Origin: Bacteroides sp.
GTDB lineage: Bacteria; Bacteroidota; Bacteroidia; Bacteroidales; Muribaculaceae
Reading direction: 5' to 3'
Assembly (NCBI GenBank): GCA_014802045.1
Contig: JAAVDA010000005.1
Coordinates: 4,926 to 68,925 of the forward strand
DNA: 64,000 nt
Part shown: positions 1 to 8,471 of the stretch, one piece after another
How positions within the stretch are numbered: position 1 is the first letter of the stretch
How the letters are laid out: every line of letters starts with the position of its first letter
Program-made: the position numbers and the translations under genes
Notes under the pieces: model-generated
Told to the model about the DNA's origin: nothing
What the model saw: the letters and a program-made list of their open reading frames with translations, nothing else
Databases searched by the model: none

Positions 1-1084
1 CACCGTCAACTATTGACTTTTCAAGAGTATAATTTACTACTTGATTATTGTTGAAAAAAGCCAAAGTCTCAGGAACAGGGGTAGCTGTAAGACCAATGAG
101 CTTAGCCGTGTTGAAGTATTCAAGGACAGCACGCCAGTTTCCATAAATGGATCTATGACATTCATCAATGATTATCATATCAAAGAAGTCCGGAGGCAAA
201 AGAGGATTAGGAGGCAACGTGATGTCGGAATGAACATCTTCGGTAGCCTCTTCATCATCAGAATCTTCGATAGGTTGGCCGGAAAGTAGAGAGAAAAGCC
301 GCTGTATGGTAGAAATTACCACCTGGTCGCTTTCCCTTATTTTTGCTGATTTGAGCCGATTAACTTCAAATATCGTATTCAATGGATCTCCGCTTTCCGT
401 CAGTCGAAATGTGCCAAATTCCCCTTCAGCCTGCTTACCAAGATTATTGCGGTCAACAAGAAACAACACGCGCTTCATCGGGGTGTAATTGAGCATTCGA
501 TAAGTTGCCAAGCACGCGGTATAGGTCTTTCCGGCACCGGTAGCTAACACCATCAAAGCTCGGTCTTGCCCTGAACGGAAACTTTTTTCAAGCTCTGTTA
601 TTGCTTCATACTGGCAGTCACGAAGTCCACGCCTTTGAAGAGTCGGGAGAGCTGCATAGAAATCAGTGATTCCAAGCATTCGGGTAATCTCTTTGGGGCT
701 GTGTATCTTTTTCAGAGGCTCATAGCACCCATCTGAATCTCTTAAATCACGGTAATATAACTCCTTACCGTTACTAACATAGGCTAAAGGCAATGGAGTC
801 TGCCAAGCTTGACACCAATTTGGAACGCTCCTTGCATAGTGTTCGGCTTGCTCTGCTACAATTGAATCCGTAACGTCTACTTCTTGACGTTTGGCTTCTA
901 ATACACCAACTGCTTTACCATTTATGAATAGAAGATAATCTGCCTCGCAATTGCCTTTCATCAAACTTTCTTCAACTGCGACAGCAGAGATCTCTGGAGA
1001 GTAGTGATCTCGGTCAACCACTGCCCATCCAGACTCCGTAAACATACGGTCTATTTTCTCTCTAGCTATCTGTTCTGGTGTCAT
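1..1084 (-). CDS. hsdR: Type I restriction endonuclease subunit R (HsdR), N-terminal part
   Basis: Partial: the reading frame is open to the left edge, giving the first 361 residues. HsdR is the translocase/nuclease subunit of type I restriction-modification enzymes. The N-terminus carries a HSDR_N-type PD-(D/E)xK nuclease region with ADYLLF then GVLEAKR. A Walker A (ATGAGKT), a DECH box (IIIDECHRS) and motif III (LTATP) of a superfamily 2 helicase follow. The ATG at 1084 is preceded by a TAATTTTG promoter element at 1115-1122 on the same strand. hsdM and hsdS are not visible and would lie off the left edge. An orphan EcoKI-like DEAD/DEAH helicase is the alternative. Seen: motifs and start. 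Known: family role. Inferred: that a complete system exists. Confidence 0.87.
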   Translation of the reverse strand, partial: MTPEQIAREKIDRMFTESGWAVVDRDHYSPEISAVAVEESLMKGNCEADYLLFINGKAVGVLEAKRQEVDVTDSIVAEQAEHYARSVPNWCQAWQTPLPLAYVSNGKELYYRDLRDSDGCYEPLKKIHSPKEITRMLGITDFYAALPTLQRRGLRDCQYEAITELEKSFRSGQDRALMVLATGAGKTYTACLATYRMLNYTPMKRVLFLVDRNNLGKQAEGEFGTFRLTESGDPLNTIFEVNRLKSAKIRESDQVVISTIQRLFSLLSGQPIEDSDDEEATEDVHSDITLPPNPLLPPDFFDMIIIDECHRSIYGNWRAVLEYFNTAKLIGLTATPVPETLAFFNNNQVVNYTLEKSIVDG

Positions 1085-1114
1085 CTTCTGATAAGGCTAT
1101 ATTATCGGAAGATG

Positions 1115-1122
1115 CAAAATTA
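1115..1122 (-). promoter_or_regulatory. -7 promoter element of hsdR (TAATTTTG)
   Basis: Matches the Bacteroidetes -7 consensus TAnnTTTG on the minus strand, 31 bases upstream of the hsdR start codon. No clear -33 element. Confidence 0.55.
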
Positions 1123-1272
1123 CTAAAAACTTTTGAATGTACGGTGCTGATTATCGGGATATTTGACCTTAACAACATCATTGTTTTTTAGTGATTTTGC
1201 GTAATGGTTCATATGTCTTGATGGCTTTTTTCCTCTGGCATTGAATACATACTATTCTAAATAATTGATTTA

Positions 1273-1471
1273 ATGGCACTACCGATAAACGTTGAAGACC
1301 TGCTTAGGCAGAGGATAGTTCAAACTTGCGAGCGATTTTAACGGAAATAGTCTGGAAGATGTCCTTGAACAGATGGATCTTTTTGTCGGACCGAAAGAGA
1401 ACCGCATGGTCAAGAATGTGGCGGCAAGGATGTTCTGCGCGGTATTGACCATTCTTATGCACCAAACGTAA
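1273..1471 (+). pseudogene. Decayed remnant of an AlbA_2/Schlafen-like ATP-binding protein gene
   Basis: Two short frames resemble parts of one family. At 1273 an ATG opens MALPINVEDLLRQRIV and stops at 1341. In another frame, 1340-1471 reads NGNSLEDVLEQMDLFVGPKE, then NRMVKNVAARMF, and stops. These look like the very N-terminus and an internal segment of the AlbA_2-domain (RecG-like, Schlafen-like) proteins common in Bacteroidales. The middle is deleted and the frame is shifted, so no functional product is expected. The family match is from memory of these motifs. No other gene occupies 1085-1522. The remnant and the adjacent hsdR suggest an eroded defence or mobile region. Confidence 0.55.
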
Positions 1472-1491
1472 GAAAATCCTGTTTTTTTATC

Positions 1492-1499
1492 TATATTTG
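1492..1499 (+). promoter_or_regulatory. -7 promoter element of dgt (TATATTTG)
   Basis: TAnnTTTG match. Transcription would begin near 1506, which would make the upstream ATG at 1505 essentially leaderless and favours the ATG at 1523 as the start of dgt. Confidence 0.6.
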
Positions 1500-1522
1500 C
1501 ATCCATGAATAGCAATCACACA

Positions 1523-2860
1523 ATGGAATGGGACAGACTGATATGCGACAAGCGGTTTGGACTCGAAGATTATCATGACGCTAAGCCGGGGGTGCGTAGT
1601 GATTTCAGGCGCGATTATGACCGTCTCGTTTTCTCATCCCCTTTTCGCCGTCTGCAAAATAAGACTCAGGTGTTTCCTCTGCCGGGAAGTATCTTCGTCC
1701 ACAATCGTCTGACCCATAGCATTGAGGTGGCTTGTGTGGGCCGCTCGCTCGCTACGGAGGTGTCTATCATATTGCGTGAGCGCTATGCAGATTGTCCGTG
1801 GGTGGGCAAACTCGACGACATCAGTGAGATTGTGGCCGCCGGGTGTCTGGCTCATGATCTTGGCAATCCTCCGTTTGGCCATTCGGGCGAGAAAGCTATC
1901 TCGACTTTCTTCAGCGAGGGAGCAGGTCGTGAACTGAAGGGAGACCTGACTCCGGAACAGTGGGCCGATTTGACTCATTTCGAGGGTAATGCCAACGCTT
2001 TCAGGCTGCTCACACATCAGTTTAACGGGCGTCGTCCGGGTGGATTTGCCATGACCTATTCCACCCTCGCCTCTATCGTGAAATATCCTTTTGAGTCTAC
2101 CCTTGCCGGCAACAAAAATAAGTTTGGTTTTTTCACCTCTGAAGCTGAGAGCTTCTGCCGTGTGGCCACCGAACTCGGCATGCTCTCCAAACCCGGGCCG
2201 CAGGGTGAGATGTGCTATGCGCGCCATCCGTTGGTCTATCTGGTGGAGGCTGCCGATGATATATGCTATCAGGTGATGGATATAGAGGATGCCCACAAGC
2301 TCGGTCTGCTGACCACAGCCGAAGTGATTCCGCTCTTCCTGAGTTTCTTCGGGCCGGAGCGTGCAGCCAGGATGGAACGCACGATGAGCCATGTGGATGA
2401 TCCAAACGAAAAGATCGGCTATCTGCGCTCCTGCGTAATCGGCGCTCTTGTGGGCGCGTGTGCCGAAACCTTTACTGCCAATGAAGAGACCATTCTGGCC
2501 GGGGAACTCAATGGGCCGCTCATAGACCATATTCCGGACAGGGAACGTGAAGGCTACCGTCGCTGCTCTGATCTTGCCTGGGACAAGATATACCGTGCGG
2601 GAGACGTTGTGGATATCGAGCTGGCCGGCACTATGATCATATCTTTCCTTATGGAGAAGCTTATCCATGCGGTGAGATTTCCCGGTCTGAACTATTCGCA
2701 GCTACTATTGTCGAAGGTGCCGAAGCAGTATGATGTGAATTCCCCGACTCTCTACGGCAAGATTCAGGCGGTGCTTGATCATGTGTCGGGCATGACTGAT
2801 GTCTATGCCCTTGATCTATACCGACGCCTCAACGGCATGAATCTCAAGATTGAGAACTAA
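1523..2860 (+). CDS. dgt: Deoxyguanosinetriphosphate triphosphohydrolase-like protein (dNTPase)
   Basis: HD-superfamily enzyme that hydrolyses dNTPs to the deoxynucleoside and triphosphate, thereby adjusting dNTP pools. From the chosen start the protein is 445 residues, normal for the family. Visible motifs are RLTHSIEV (metal-ligand His about 65), the HD pair in LAHDLGNPPFGHSGE (about 111-112), and the N-terminal signature SPFRRLQNKTQVFPLPG. The frame can start at 1505 (six residues longer), but the family N-terminus begins MEW and the promoter element ends at 1499, so 1523 is preferred. The gene converges with the outer-membrane protein gene, with only 15 bases between stops. A dGTP-specific versus broad dNTPase activity cannot be told from sequence. 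Confidence 0.93.
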   Translation: MEWDRLICDKRFGLEDYHDAKPGVRSDFRRDYDRLVFSSPFRRLQNKTQVFPLPGSIFVHNRLTHSIEVACVGRSLATEVSIILRERYADCPWVGKLDDISEIVAAGCLAHDLGNPPFGHSGEKAISTFFSEGAGRELKGDLTPEQWADLTHFEGNANAFRLLTHQFNGRRPGGFAMTYSTLASIVKYPFESTLAGNKNKFGFFTSEAESFCRVATELGMLSKPGPQGEMCYARHPLVYLVEAADDICYQVMDIEDAHKLGLLTTAEVIPLFLSFFGPERAARMERTMSHVDDPNEKIGYLRSCVIGALVGACAETFTANEETILAGELNGPLIDHIPDREREGYRRCSDLAWDKIYRAGDVVDIELAGTMIISFLMEKLIHAVRFPGLNYSQLLLSKVPKQYDVNSPTLYGKIQAVLDHVSGMTDVYALDLYRRLNGMNLKIEN

Positions 2861-2875
2861 GGTGGGGAACAGGGT

Positions 2876-4972
2876 CTAATCGGCACCCACTTTGTTGTAG
2901 CGGTTGAGACCGTTGTCAAATTCGTTGGTGGTAATCTGACGGTTCTGATGACGGCGAGAACGGCCTACAGAGAATGAGTAGGATGCCATAAAGCTCAGCA
3001 TACGTTGATATTTAGGCATATGAGTGGTTTGTGAGTAGCTGAATTGTCGCGCATTACCTTCCTTGAGGTCTTTGTGGCCAAAATAGTGCCACGATGCTCC
3101 GAGAGTCCAGTTGGCTATATTATATTTCGCACCGACATAGAACTGAGCGCTCCCTCGGGAGATGAGATCACCGTCATAGTCTTTTGTCGGTGAATTAGCC
3201 GCAAGCTCAACACTCCACTGATTGAGCATCATAGCCACTGTGCCACCAACACGCAGATAGGTGTCGCTGACAGTTTTCGATGGAGTGGAGTAGCTCCAAT
3301 TGTAGACCTCAAGGTAGGGCGACAGCTCAAGCCACTTCACCAGGCGCCATGTGGCATCGAAATCAAACCTATGACTAATACTGTGGGCGAGGTTGCCGGG
3401 AGCCATAACCGTAAGGTCGGCTCCCGGAGTGATCACAGACACTATGGGGTGATGGATATAGGTAGGCACATAGCGGACAATCAGCTTATCACCACCTGAT
3501 GGAGCGAAATAACAAAGGGAGAGATTGCCTAAAAACTTCCATGCCGGATTCAGGTCAGGGTTGCCGGTGGCTATAAACTGGCGGTCTATATATGTGCGCC
3601 CATCGGCGAGCTGACCGAGAGTAGGATTGGTGCGCGAGCCGGTGAGAGTGAGCTGCAAGCTCGTGCCTTTGAGCGACCCTCCGGGCCATATATCGAAATA
3701 TAAGCGGCCATAGGGGGCTGCTGAGGTGGAGGAAGCAGTCGGAGTAATCTGGTCAGATACATTCACCCCGGCCTGAGGATAAATTGTGCAGTATTTCGTG
3801 CTTTTAATCCAGCTGCCTCTGATATCCGTGCTGTGGATTGACTGCACGCTATTGTCAGTCATCGAAGTCTGGTGCATGCGGTTGAAATTATAGGTGGCCG
3901 AGGCCACAAACATTCCGACAGGGCGCATTGGAGTGACAAATGTGGCATTAGTCTTGAGGGAGTATGTGCGGTTGCGTAGCTCCGACTCAACATCATAGCT
4001 CATATCCTCATATTGAACCGGCATAAAGAGCGAACGTGCAGATTTGGAGTCGGTTCGCCCGAATGAGTTGACAGCATTGACATAGACCATATTGCCATTG
4101 GCAAAAGTATAGTGGTAGTATAGGTCGGCTGCCAGAGTATTCACGTTGTTTTTGAGCAAAGAAGAGCCTGCCCCGGAATATGATTCATCGGCATCTATCA
4201 CCTCGCCGACGCGCGATTCATTTTCACTGCCATTATTATGAATCCATGTGAGCTTTGCGTTGAAAAGATGGCTTCCCTGATAGCGCTGATAGGATGAGAC
4301 GAAGGTGTTGTTCAGCTCTTTGTCGTGTCTCGTACCAAAATAGCCTGTGGCAAGGATAGGCGAATAGCGGTAGAGACTCCCCTGCTCTATGCCGGTGTTA
4401 TTCCGGTTGAAGATATTGTCGTTAAGTGTCACCTGATTAAGCGAGTCGCGATAAGTGAACGATACCTGATTTGTGCCATATCCGGTGTTGACGGCATTAT
4501 CTCCATCAAAATAGCCGGTATAATATCTGTCATGGCGGCGTTTCAGAATAACATTGACCACCGGCCCGGAAGTGAATCCAGCATATTGTGCAGGCGTGAT
4601 CTGATAGTATTCGATTTTCTGAATATCCTCTCCCTTGAATGCCTTGAGTTCCATGGCTGTTGATGGCACGCCATTGAGCAGGATGAACACCTTCTGGCCG
4701 TCCCATGACAGTAATTCGGATGCGCTGAGCTTAGTGGTAAACCTGTTGAGCGACGAAATTGCGCTCAGAGCATTGGAACCGAATTGCTTATTTTCGGCAG
4801 AGAGGAGTATCACATCGTGGTCGCCTTTATGAAACTCACGCGCGGCGGTCACCACCACCTCATCGAGAGTGCGCGATGTAGTGTCTTCCGGCACCACCGG
4901 AGTCTGCGACGCAATAGAAGAGAGTCCGGACAACGCAAACGCAAACAACAGCGATTTGATTTTCTTTGTCAT
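2876..4972 (-). CDS. Outer-membrane beta-barrel protein with TonB-receptor-like plug
   Basis: 698 residues. An N-terminal signal peptide (MTKKIKSLLFAFALSGLSSI) is followed by a LDEVVVTA motif typical of the plug of TonB-dependent outer-membrane proteins. The plug-like region (about 35-145) includes VFILLNGVPS and ends in GPVVNVILKRR. The rest is alternating polar/aromatic sequence of a large barrel. It lacks the CarboxypepD_reg-like domain and a SusD partner, so it belongs to the stand-alone outer membrane beta-barrel family rather than a SusC pair. Substrate unknown. It could be a small-ligand transporter or a structural barrel. No TAnnTTTG box was found upstream; a 12-bp palindrome lies at 5009-5020. 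Confidence 0.82.
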   Translation of the reverse strand: MTKKIKSLLFAFALSGLSSIASQTPVVPEDTTSRTLDEVVVTAAREFHKGDHDVILLSAENKQFGSNALSAISSLNRFTTKLSASELLSWDGQKVFILLNGVPSTAMELKAFKGEDIQKIEYYQITPAQYAGFTSGPVVNVILKRRHDRYYTGYFDGDNAVNTGYGTNQVSFTYRDSLNQVTLNDNIFNRNNTGIEQGSLYRYSPILATGYFGTRHDKELNNTFVSSYQRYQGSHLFNAKLTWIHNNGSENESRVGEVIDADESYSGAGSSLLKNNVNTLAADLYYHYTFANGNMVYVNAVNSFGRTDSKSARSLFMPVQYEDMSYDVESELRNRTYSLKTNATFVTPMRPVGMFVASATYNFNRMHQTSMTDNSVQSIHSTDIRGSWIKSTKYCTIYPQAGVNVSDQITPTASSTSAAPYGRLYFDIWPGGSLKGTSLQLTLTGSRTNPTLGQLADGRTYIDRQFIATGNPDLNPAWKFLGNLSLCYFAPSGGDKLIVRYVPTYIHHPIVSVITPGADLTVMAPGNLAHSISHRFDFDATWRLVKWLELSPYLEVYNWSYSTPSKTVSDTYLRVGGTVAMMLNQWSVELAANSPTKDYDGDLISRGSAQFYVGAKYNIANWTLGASWHYFGHKDLKEGNARQFSYSQTTHMPKYQRMLSFMASYSFSVGRSRRHQNRQITTNEFDNGLNRYNKVGAD

Positions 4973-5008
4973 TATCTGAAACGTTAAGTATATTATTCAT
5001 TCTTGAGT

Positions 5009-5020
5009 CTGAGCGCTCAG
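5009..5020. promoter_or_regulatory. Perfect 12-bp palindrome upstream of the barrel gene
   Basis: CTGAGCGCTCAG is self-complementary and lies 37 bases upstream of the barrel-gene start and 152 bases before the rpiB promoter element. It could be an operator for either gene. There is no further evidence. Confidence 0.25.
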
Positions 5021-5171
5021 CCAATCTCGTTTCTACTATAGTGACGGCTCCGATAGCAATTTGTGACGATAGGATTATCCGCCCATTGTTTTTTTTAACT
5101 TCGGTTAACTTATGACGGCGGTAAGAACAATCATTAATGGAAATATAGCGGGGGATTTCGCGGAGATTTAT

Positions 5172-5179
5172 TAACTTTG
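5172..5179 (+). promoter_or_regulatory. -7 promoter element of rpiB (TAACTTTG)
   Basis: Consensus TAnnTTTG. It overlaps the possible GTG start at 5179, so translation must begin at the ATG at 5188. Confidence 0.65.
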
Positions 5180-5187
5180 TGGTCATT

Positions 5188-5634
5188 ATGGAAAATAACC
5201 TTTCACCCGTAGCGCTCTGCTCCGACCATGCCGGATATGAGCTTAAAAGCATCATCGAAGGCTATCTTGCCTCAAACGGCATAGCCGTGAAGGATTTCGG
5301 CACCAATTCAGCCGACAGTTGCGATTATCCCGACTTTGCCCATCCGGCGGCTTTGGCCGTGGAGAGTGGCGAATGCCCGATTGGAATAGCCATGTGCGGC
5401 ACCGGCAATGGTATATCGATGACTCTCAACAAGCATCAAGGCATCCGCGCGGCTCTCTGCTGGGCTCCGGAGCTGGCCAAACTCGCCAGAGAACACAATA
5501 ATGCCAATGTGCTCGTGCTCCCCGCGCGCTTCATCGACCCGGTGGTGGCTCTCAACATAGTAGATACTTTCCTCTCCACACCTTTCGAGGGGGGACGCCA
5601 CGAACGCAGAATAGAGAAAATTCCCGCAAAATAA
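5188..5634 (+). CDS. rpiB: Ribose-5-phosphate isomerase B
   Basis: Interconverts ribose 5-phosphate and ribulose 5-phosphate in the pentose phosphate pathway (cytoplasm). 148 residues, the usual size. The N-terminus has the phosphate/substrate loop CSDHAGYELK; the catalytic-cysteine segment is MCGTGNGISM; the C-terminal GRHERRIEKI is also typical. A GTG at 5179 would add three residues but lies within the promoter element, so the ATG at 5188 was chosen. The exported peptidase gene follows 26 bases downstream and may be co-transcribed. LacAB-type isomerases are the nearest alternative but the GTGNG motif fits RpiB. Confidence 0.95.
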   Translation: MENNLSPVALCSDHAGYELKSIIEGYLASNGIAVKDFGTNSADSCDYPDFAHPAALAVESGECPIGIAMCGTGNGISMTLNKHQGIRAALCWAPELAKLAREHNNANVLVLPARFIDPVVALNIVDTFLSTPFEGGRHERRIEKIPAK

Positions 5635-5660
5635 CACCCTAATCTCTTACCGATCATTAC

Positions 5661-7061
5661 ATGAACCGCCACATTCTTGCTGCCGCACTGATAGCTGTTG
5701 CGGCATCGGCAGCCGTCGCCGCCAATCCCAAGGGGGGCATCACACCCGAGATGCTTCCGAAAATCAAGCAGGCATATCAGGGCACCGCAGCCGACAAGGC
5801 TATCCACAATGCCATATCAAACAACGATATCAACAAGCTCGCCATCAACACCGATGCGCGCAACTCTTTCGACACCCACTTCTCACACCGTGTGCCCTCC
5901 AAAGGAATCACCAACCAGCGCTCTTCGGGTCGCTGCTGGCTCTTCACAGGGCTCAATGTGCTGCGTGCCCAGATGATGAACGAGCATAACCTTCCACGCA
6001 TAGAATTCTCGCAGAACTATAACTTTTTCTTCGACCAGCTTGAGAAAGCCAACCTCTTTCTGCAGGGCATCATCGACACTTCAGACCGTCCGATGGAAGA
6101 CCAGACCGTAGACTGGCTCTTCAAGAATCCTCTGGGCGACGGAGGACAGTTTACCGGAGTGGCCGACATCATCACAAAATATGGCGTTGTGCCATCAGAC
6201 GTGATGGTTGAAACTTATTCGTCAAACAACACCTCGCGCATGAGTAATCTCATCGGCCTGAAGCTTAAGGAATATGGTCTGGAACTGCGCGACCTCGCAG
6301 CAAAAGGTACCAAACCCGCCGCACTTGCCGACCGCAAGACCGAGATGCTCGGTCAGGTGTATCGTATGCTCGCTCTAAATCTCGGCGAACCTCCCACAGA
6401 GTTCACCTGGGCACGCAAGGATTCCAAAGGCAACCCGGTTGAAGAACCCCGCACCTACACTCCCCAGCAGTTCTACAAGGAATATCTTGGCAATGACCTG
6501 CGCAATGACTATGTGATGGTGATGAACGATCCCAGCCGTGAATACTACAAGGTGTATGAAATCGAATATGACCGCCACACCTACGACGGCGACAACTGGA
6601 AATACGTGAATCTCCCCATCGAGGATATCAAGGAGATGGCTATCGCATCTATCAAAGACTCCACAGCAATGTATTTCTCATGCGATGTGGGCAAATTTTT
6701 CGACCGCGATCGCGGCGTGCTCGATGTGGACTATTATGACTATGGTTCGCTTTTCGGCACCACTTTCGGAATGGACAAGCGTCAGCGCATCCTCACCCAC
6801 TCCAGCGGCTCATCTCATGCCATGACTCTCGTGGCCGTTGACCTCGATAAAGACGGAAAACCGAAGAAATGGATGGTGGAAAACAGCTGGGGACCCGGTG
6901 CCAACGACGGCCACCTTATAATGACCGACCCGTGGTTTGACGAATATATGTTTCGCCTGGTGCTCAACAAGAAGTATGTCACCCCCAAGGTTATGGAACT
7001 TCTCAAGCAGAAACCGATATTGCTCCCCGCATGGGATCCCATGTTCTCGGCCGACATCTGA
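5661..7061 (+). CDS. Exported C1-family aminopeptidase (bleomycin hydrolase/PepC-like)
   Basis: 466 residues with a signal peptide (MNRHILAAALIAVAASAAVA), so unlike cytosolic PepC it is predicted to act in the periplasm or outside. The papain-fold catalytic residues are all present: Gln86 and Cys92 in NQRSSGRCWLF, His in SSGSSHAMTLVAVD, and Asn in ENSWGPG. Family members are hexameric peptidases that trim peptides from the N-terminus. The C-terminus is WDPMFSADI; the last residues of bleomycin hydrolases act in substrate positioning. It follows rpiB by 26 bases and is ended by a GC-rich hairpin at 7091-7122. Confidence 0.92.
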   Translation: MNRHILAAALIAVAASAAVAANPKGGITPEMLPKIKQAYQGTAADKAIHNAISNNDINKLAINTDARNSFDTHFSHRVPSKGITNQRSSGRCWLFTGLNVLRAQMMNEHNLPRIEFSQNYNFFFDQLEKANLFLQGIIDTSDRPMEDQTVDWLFKNPLGDGGQFTGVADIITKYGVVPSDVMVETYSSNNTSRMSNLIGLKLKEYGLELRDLAAKGTKPAALADRKTEMLGQVYRMLALNLGEPPTEFTWARKDSKGNPVEEPRTYTPQQFYKEYLGNDLRNDYVMVMNDPSREYYKVYEIEYDRHTYDGDNWKYVNLPIEDIKEMAIASIKDSTAMYFSCDVGKFFDRDRGVLDVDYYDYGSLFGTTFGMDKRQRILTHSSGSSHAMTLVAVDLDKDGKPKKWMVENSWGPGANDGHLIMTDPWFDEYMFRLVLNKKYVTPKVMELLKQKPILLPAWDPMFSADI

Positions 7062-7090
7062 TTATAAACCCCACGTATAAACCTATAGCC

Positions 7091-7122
7091 CACCCCTGCC
7101 ACTCATACTCTCGGCAGGGGTG
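7091..7122 (+). terminator. Hairpin after the C1 peptidase gene
   Basis: A perfect 10-bp stem (CACCCCTGCC/GGCAGGGGTG) with a 12-base loop, followed by ACTCTTATC. The weak U-tract makes it a moderate terminator. It separates the peptidase gene from the ThiF-like gene. Confidence 0.6.
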
Positions 7123-7147
7123 ACTCTTATCAACTAACACCATCTCT

Positions 7148-7891
7148 ATGAATGCCATCCAGACTCTCACAGATGAAGAGCGGCAGCGCTATGCCCGCCA
7201 TCTCAATCTGCCCGGTTTCGGCGAAGAGGCCCAGATGAAGCTCAAGGCCGGAAGCATACTTGTGGTTGGCGCAGGAGGCCTCGGGTCGCCGGTGTGCATG
7301 TATCTCGCGGCCGCCGGAGTGGGACATATCGGTGTGGCCGATGGCGACACCGTGGATATCAGCAATCTTCAGCGCCAGATAATCCACACCACCTCAGGAA
7401 TCGGAAGCCCGAAAGCTCTATCGGCCGCCGAGTCCATGCGTGCCCTAAATCCAGACATCACCGTTACTCCCCTCCCCGATATGCTGACTGCCGACAATAT
7501 AAGCACGGTAATAGCAGACTATGATTTTGTGGTAGACGCTACCGATAGTTTCAAGGCTAAATTTCTTATAAACGACGCCTGTGTGAGTGCCGGCAAGCCC
7601 TATAGCCATGGAGCGATATGGCGCTATGAGGGGCAGACCATGACCGTGGTGCCCGGCTCGGCTTGCTACCGCTGCCTCTTCGACTCCGAGCCCGACACTT
7701 CAACCGCCATGGGGCCGCTTGGAGCCACCGCAGGATTGCTCGGCACGATTCAGGCTGCCGAAGCTATAAAATATCTCACTGCCACGGGAGAGCTTCTCAC
7801 AAACAGGCTGCTCCGCTTCAACGTAGCCACCATGCAGTTTTCCACCATCACTCTCTCACCCTCCCCCTACTGCCTCCACCACCATGCTTAA
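7148..7891 (+). CDS. ThiF/MoeB/HesA-family E1-like adenylyltransferase
   Basis: 247 residues, the size of MoeB/ThiF. These enzymes adenylate the C-terminal glycine of a ubiquitin-like sulfur carrier (ThiS or MoaD) for thiamine or molybdopterin synthesis. Seen: N-terminal RYARHLNLPGFG, nucleotide loop VVGAGGLGSP (39-48), DGDTVDISNLQRQ (66-76) with the catalytic Arg and Gln, and the first zinc pair CYRC (173/176). The usual second CxxC near the C-terminus is altered: the protein ends PYCLHHHA, so Cys242 with following histidines may complete the metal site. No thiS, moaD or other cofactor gene is adjacent, so the partner is unknown. No TAnnTTTG box is visible in the 25 bases after the preceding hairpin. 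Confidence 0.85.
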   Translation: MNAIQTLTDEERQRYARHLNLPGFGEEAQMKLKAGSILVVGAGGLGSPVCMYLAAAGVGHIGVADGDTVDISNLQRQIIHTTSGIGSPKALSAAESMRALNPDITVTPLPDMLTADNISTVIADYDFVVDATDSFKAKFLINDACVSAGKPYSHGAIWRYEGQTMTVVPGSACYRCLFDSEPDTSTAMGPLGATAGLLGTIQAAEAIKYLTATGELLTNRLLRFNVATMQFSTITLSPSPYCLHHHA

Positions 7892-7917
7892 GAAGCGGCA
7901 AAATTGGAAATTTTGTG

Positions 7918-7925
7918 TAATTTTG
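7918..7925 (+). promoter_or_regulatory. -7 promoter element of the cvpA-suf operon (TAATTTTG)
   Basis: TAnnTTTG match seven bases before the cvpA ATG. No other promoter element was noticed before sufB, sufC, sufD or sufS, so this may drive the whole five-gene unit. Confidence 0.6.
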
Positions 7926-7932
7926 CATTGAA

Positions 7933-8466
7933 ATGAGTGGAATCGACATAATTATCGCGATTATTTTTGTCGGAGGCCTCATAATAGGCTACCGCAAAGG
8001 AGCTTTGCGTCAGATTGGCTCAATAGGCGGTGTGGTGGCCGGCCTTGTGGCATGCCGCATGGCCGGCGAACGAGCCACCGCACTCGTTGCATCGCTCTTA
8101 GGGGGCGACCTGCCCGGCGGAGCATCGATGACAGAAACTACCGCCCATGTGCTGGGCTACGGAGCTTTGTTTCTGGCTGTGTGGTGCGGAGTGTGGGTTA
8201 TAGCCCGGATGCTTCGTAAGGCCACTCATGCCATGTATCTCGGGCCGGTAGACGGAGTGGCGGGCTCCCTGTTTTTAGCAGCCAAATGGATGGTTGTTGT
8301 CAGTCTGGTGCTCAACCTCTGGAAACTTATTGACCCCGACAGCATGCTGTTCCGCTCCTCCAAGCTGGCCGGAGGAGCCGTGTTCGACTCCATTATGCAA
8401 CTCACCCCCCGCATCCTCGGATTTTTGCAAGAGGCTGCAACCAACCATCAGCTCACATTGTTGTAA
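7933..8466 (+). CDS. cvpA: CvpA family inner-membrane protein
   Basis: 177 residues with about four hydrophobic segments (roughly 3-25, 28-50, 68-90, 105-125). The N-terminus matches the CvpA/colicin V production family pattern: [19 protein letters not shown] followed by [13 protein letters not shown]. Homologues are integral membrane proteins linked to envelope homeostasis; the exact role is unknown. It lies five bases upstream of sufB and shares its promoter, an arrangement with no obvious functional link to Fe-S assembly. Confidence 0.85.
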   Translation: MSGIDIIIAIIFVGGLIIGYRKGALRQIGSIGGVVAGLVACRMAGERATALVASLLGGDLPGGASMTETTAHVLGYGALFLAVWCGVWVIARMLRKATHAMYLGPVDGVAGSLFLAAKWMVVVSLVLNLWKLIDPDSMLFRSSKLAGGAVFDSIMQLTPRILGFLQEAATNHQLTLL

Positions 8467-8471
8467 CTGAC

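Noticed and set aside
1634-2668. Long minus-strand frame (344 codons) opposite dgt
   Set aside because: Shadow of a strongly conserved gene; no family motif and no promoter.
5179-5187. GTG start for rpiB
   Set aside because: Lies within the -7 promoter element; the ATG at 5188 is preferred.
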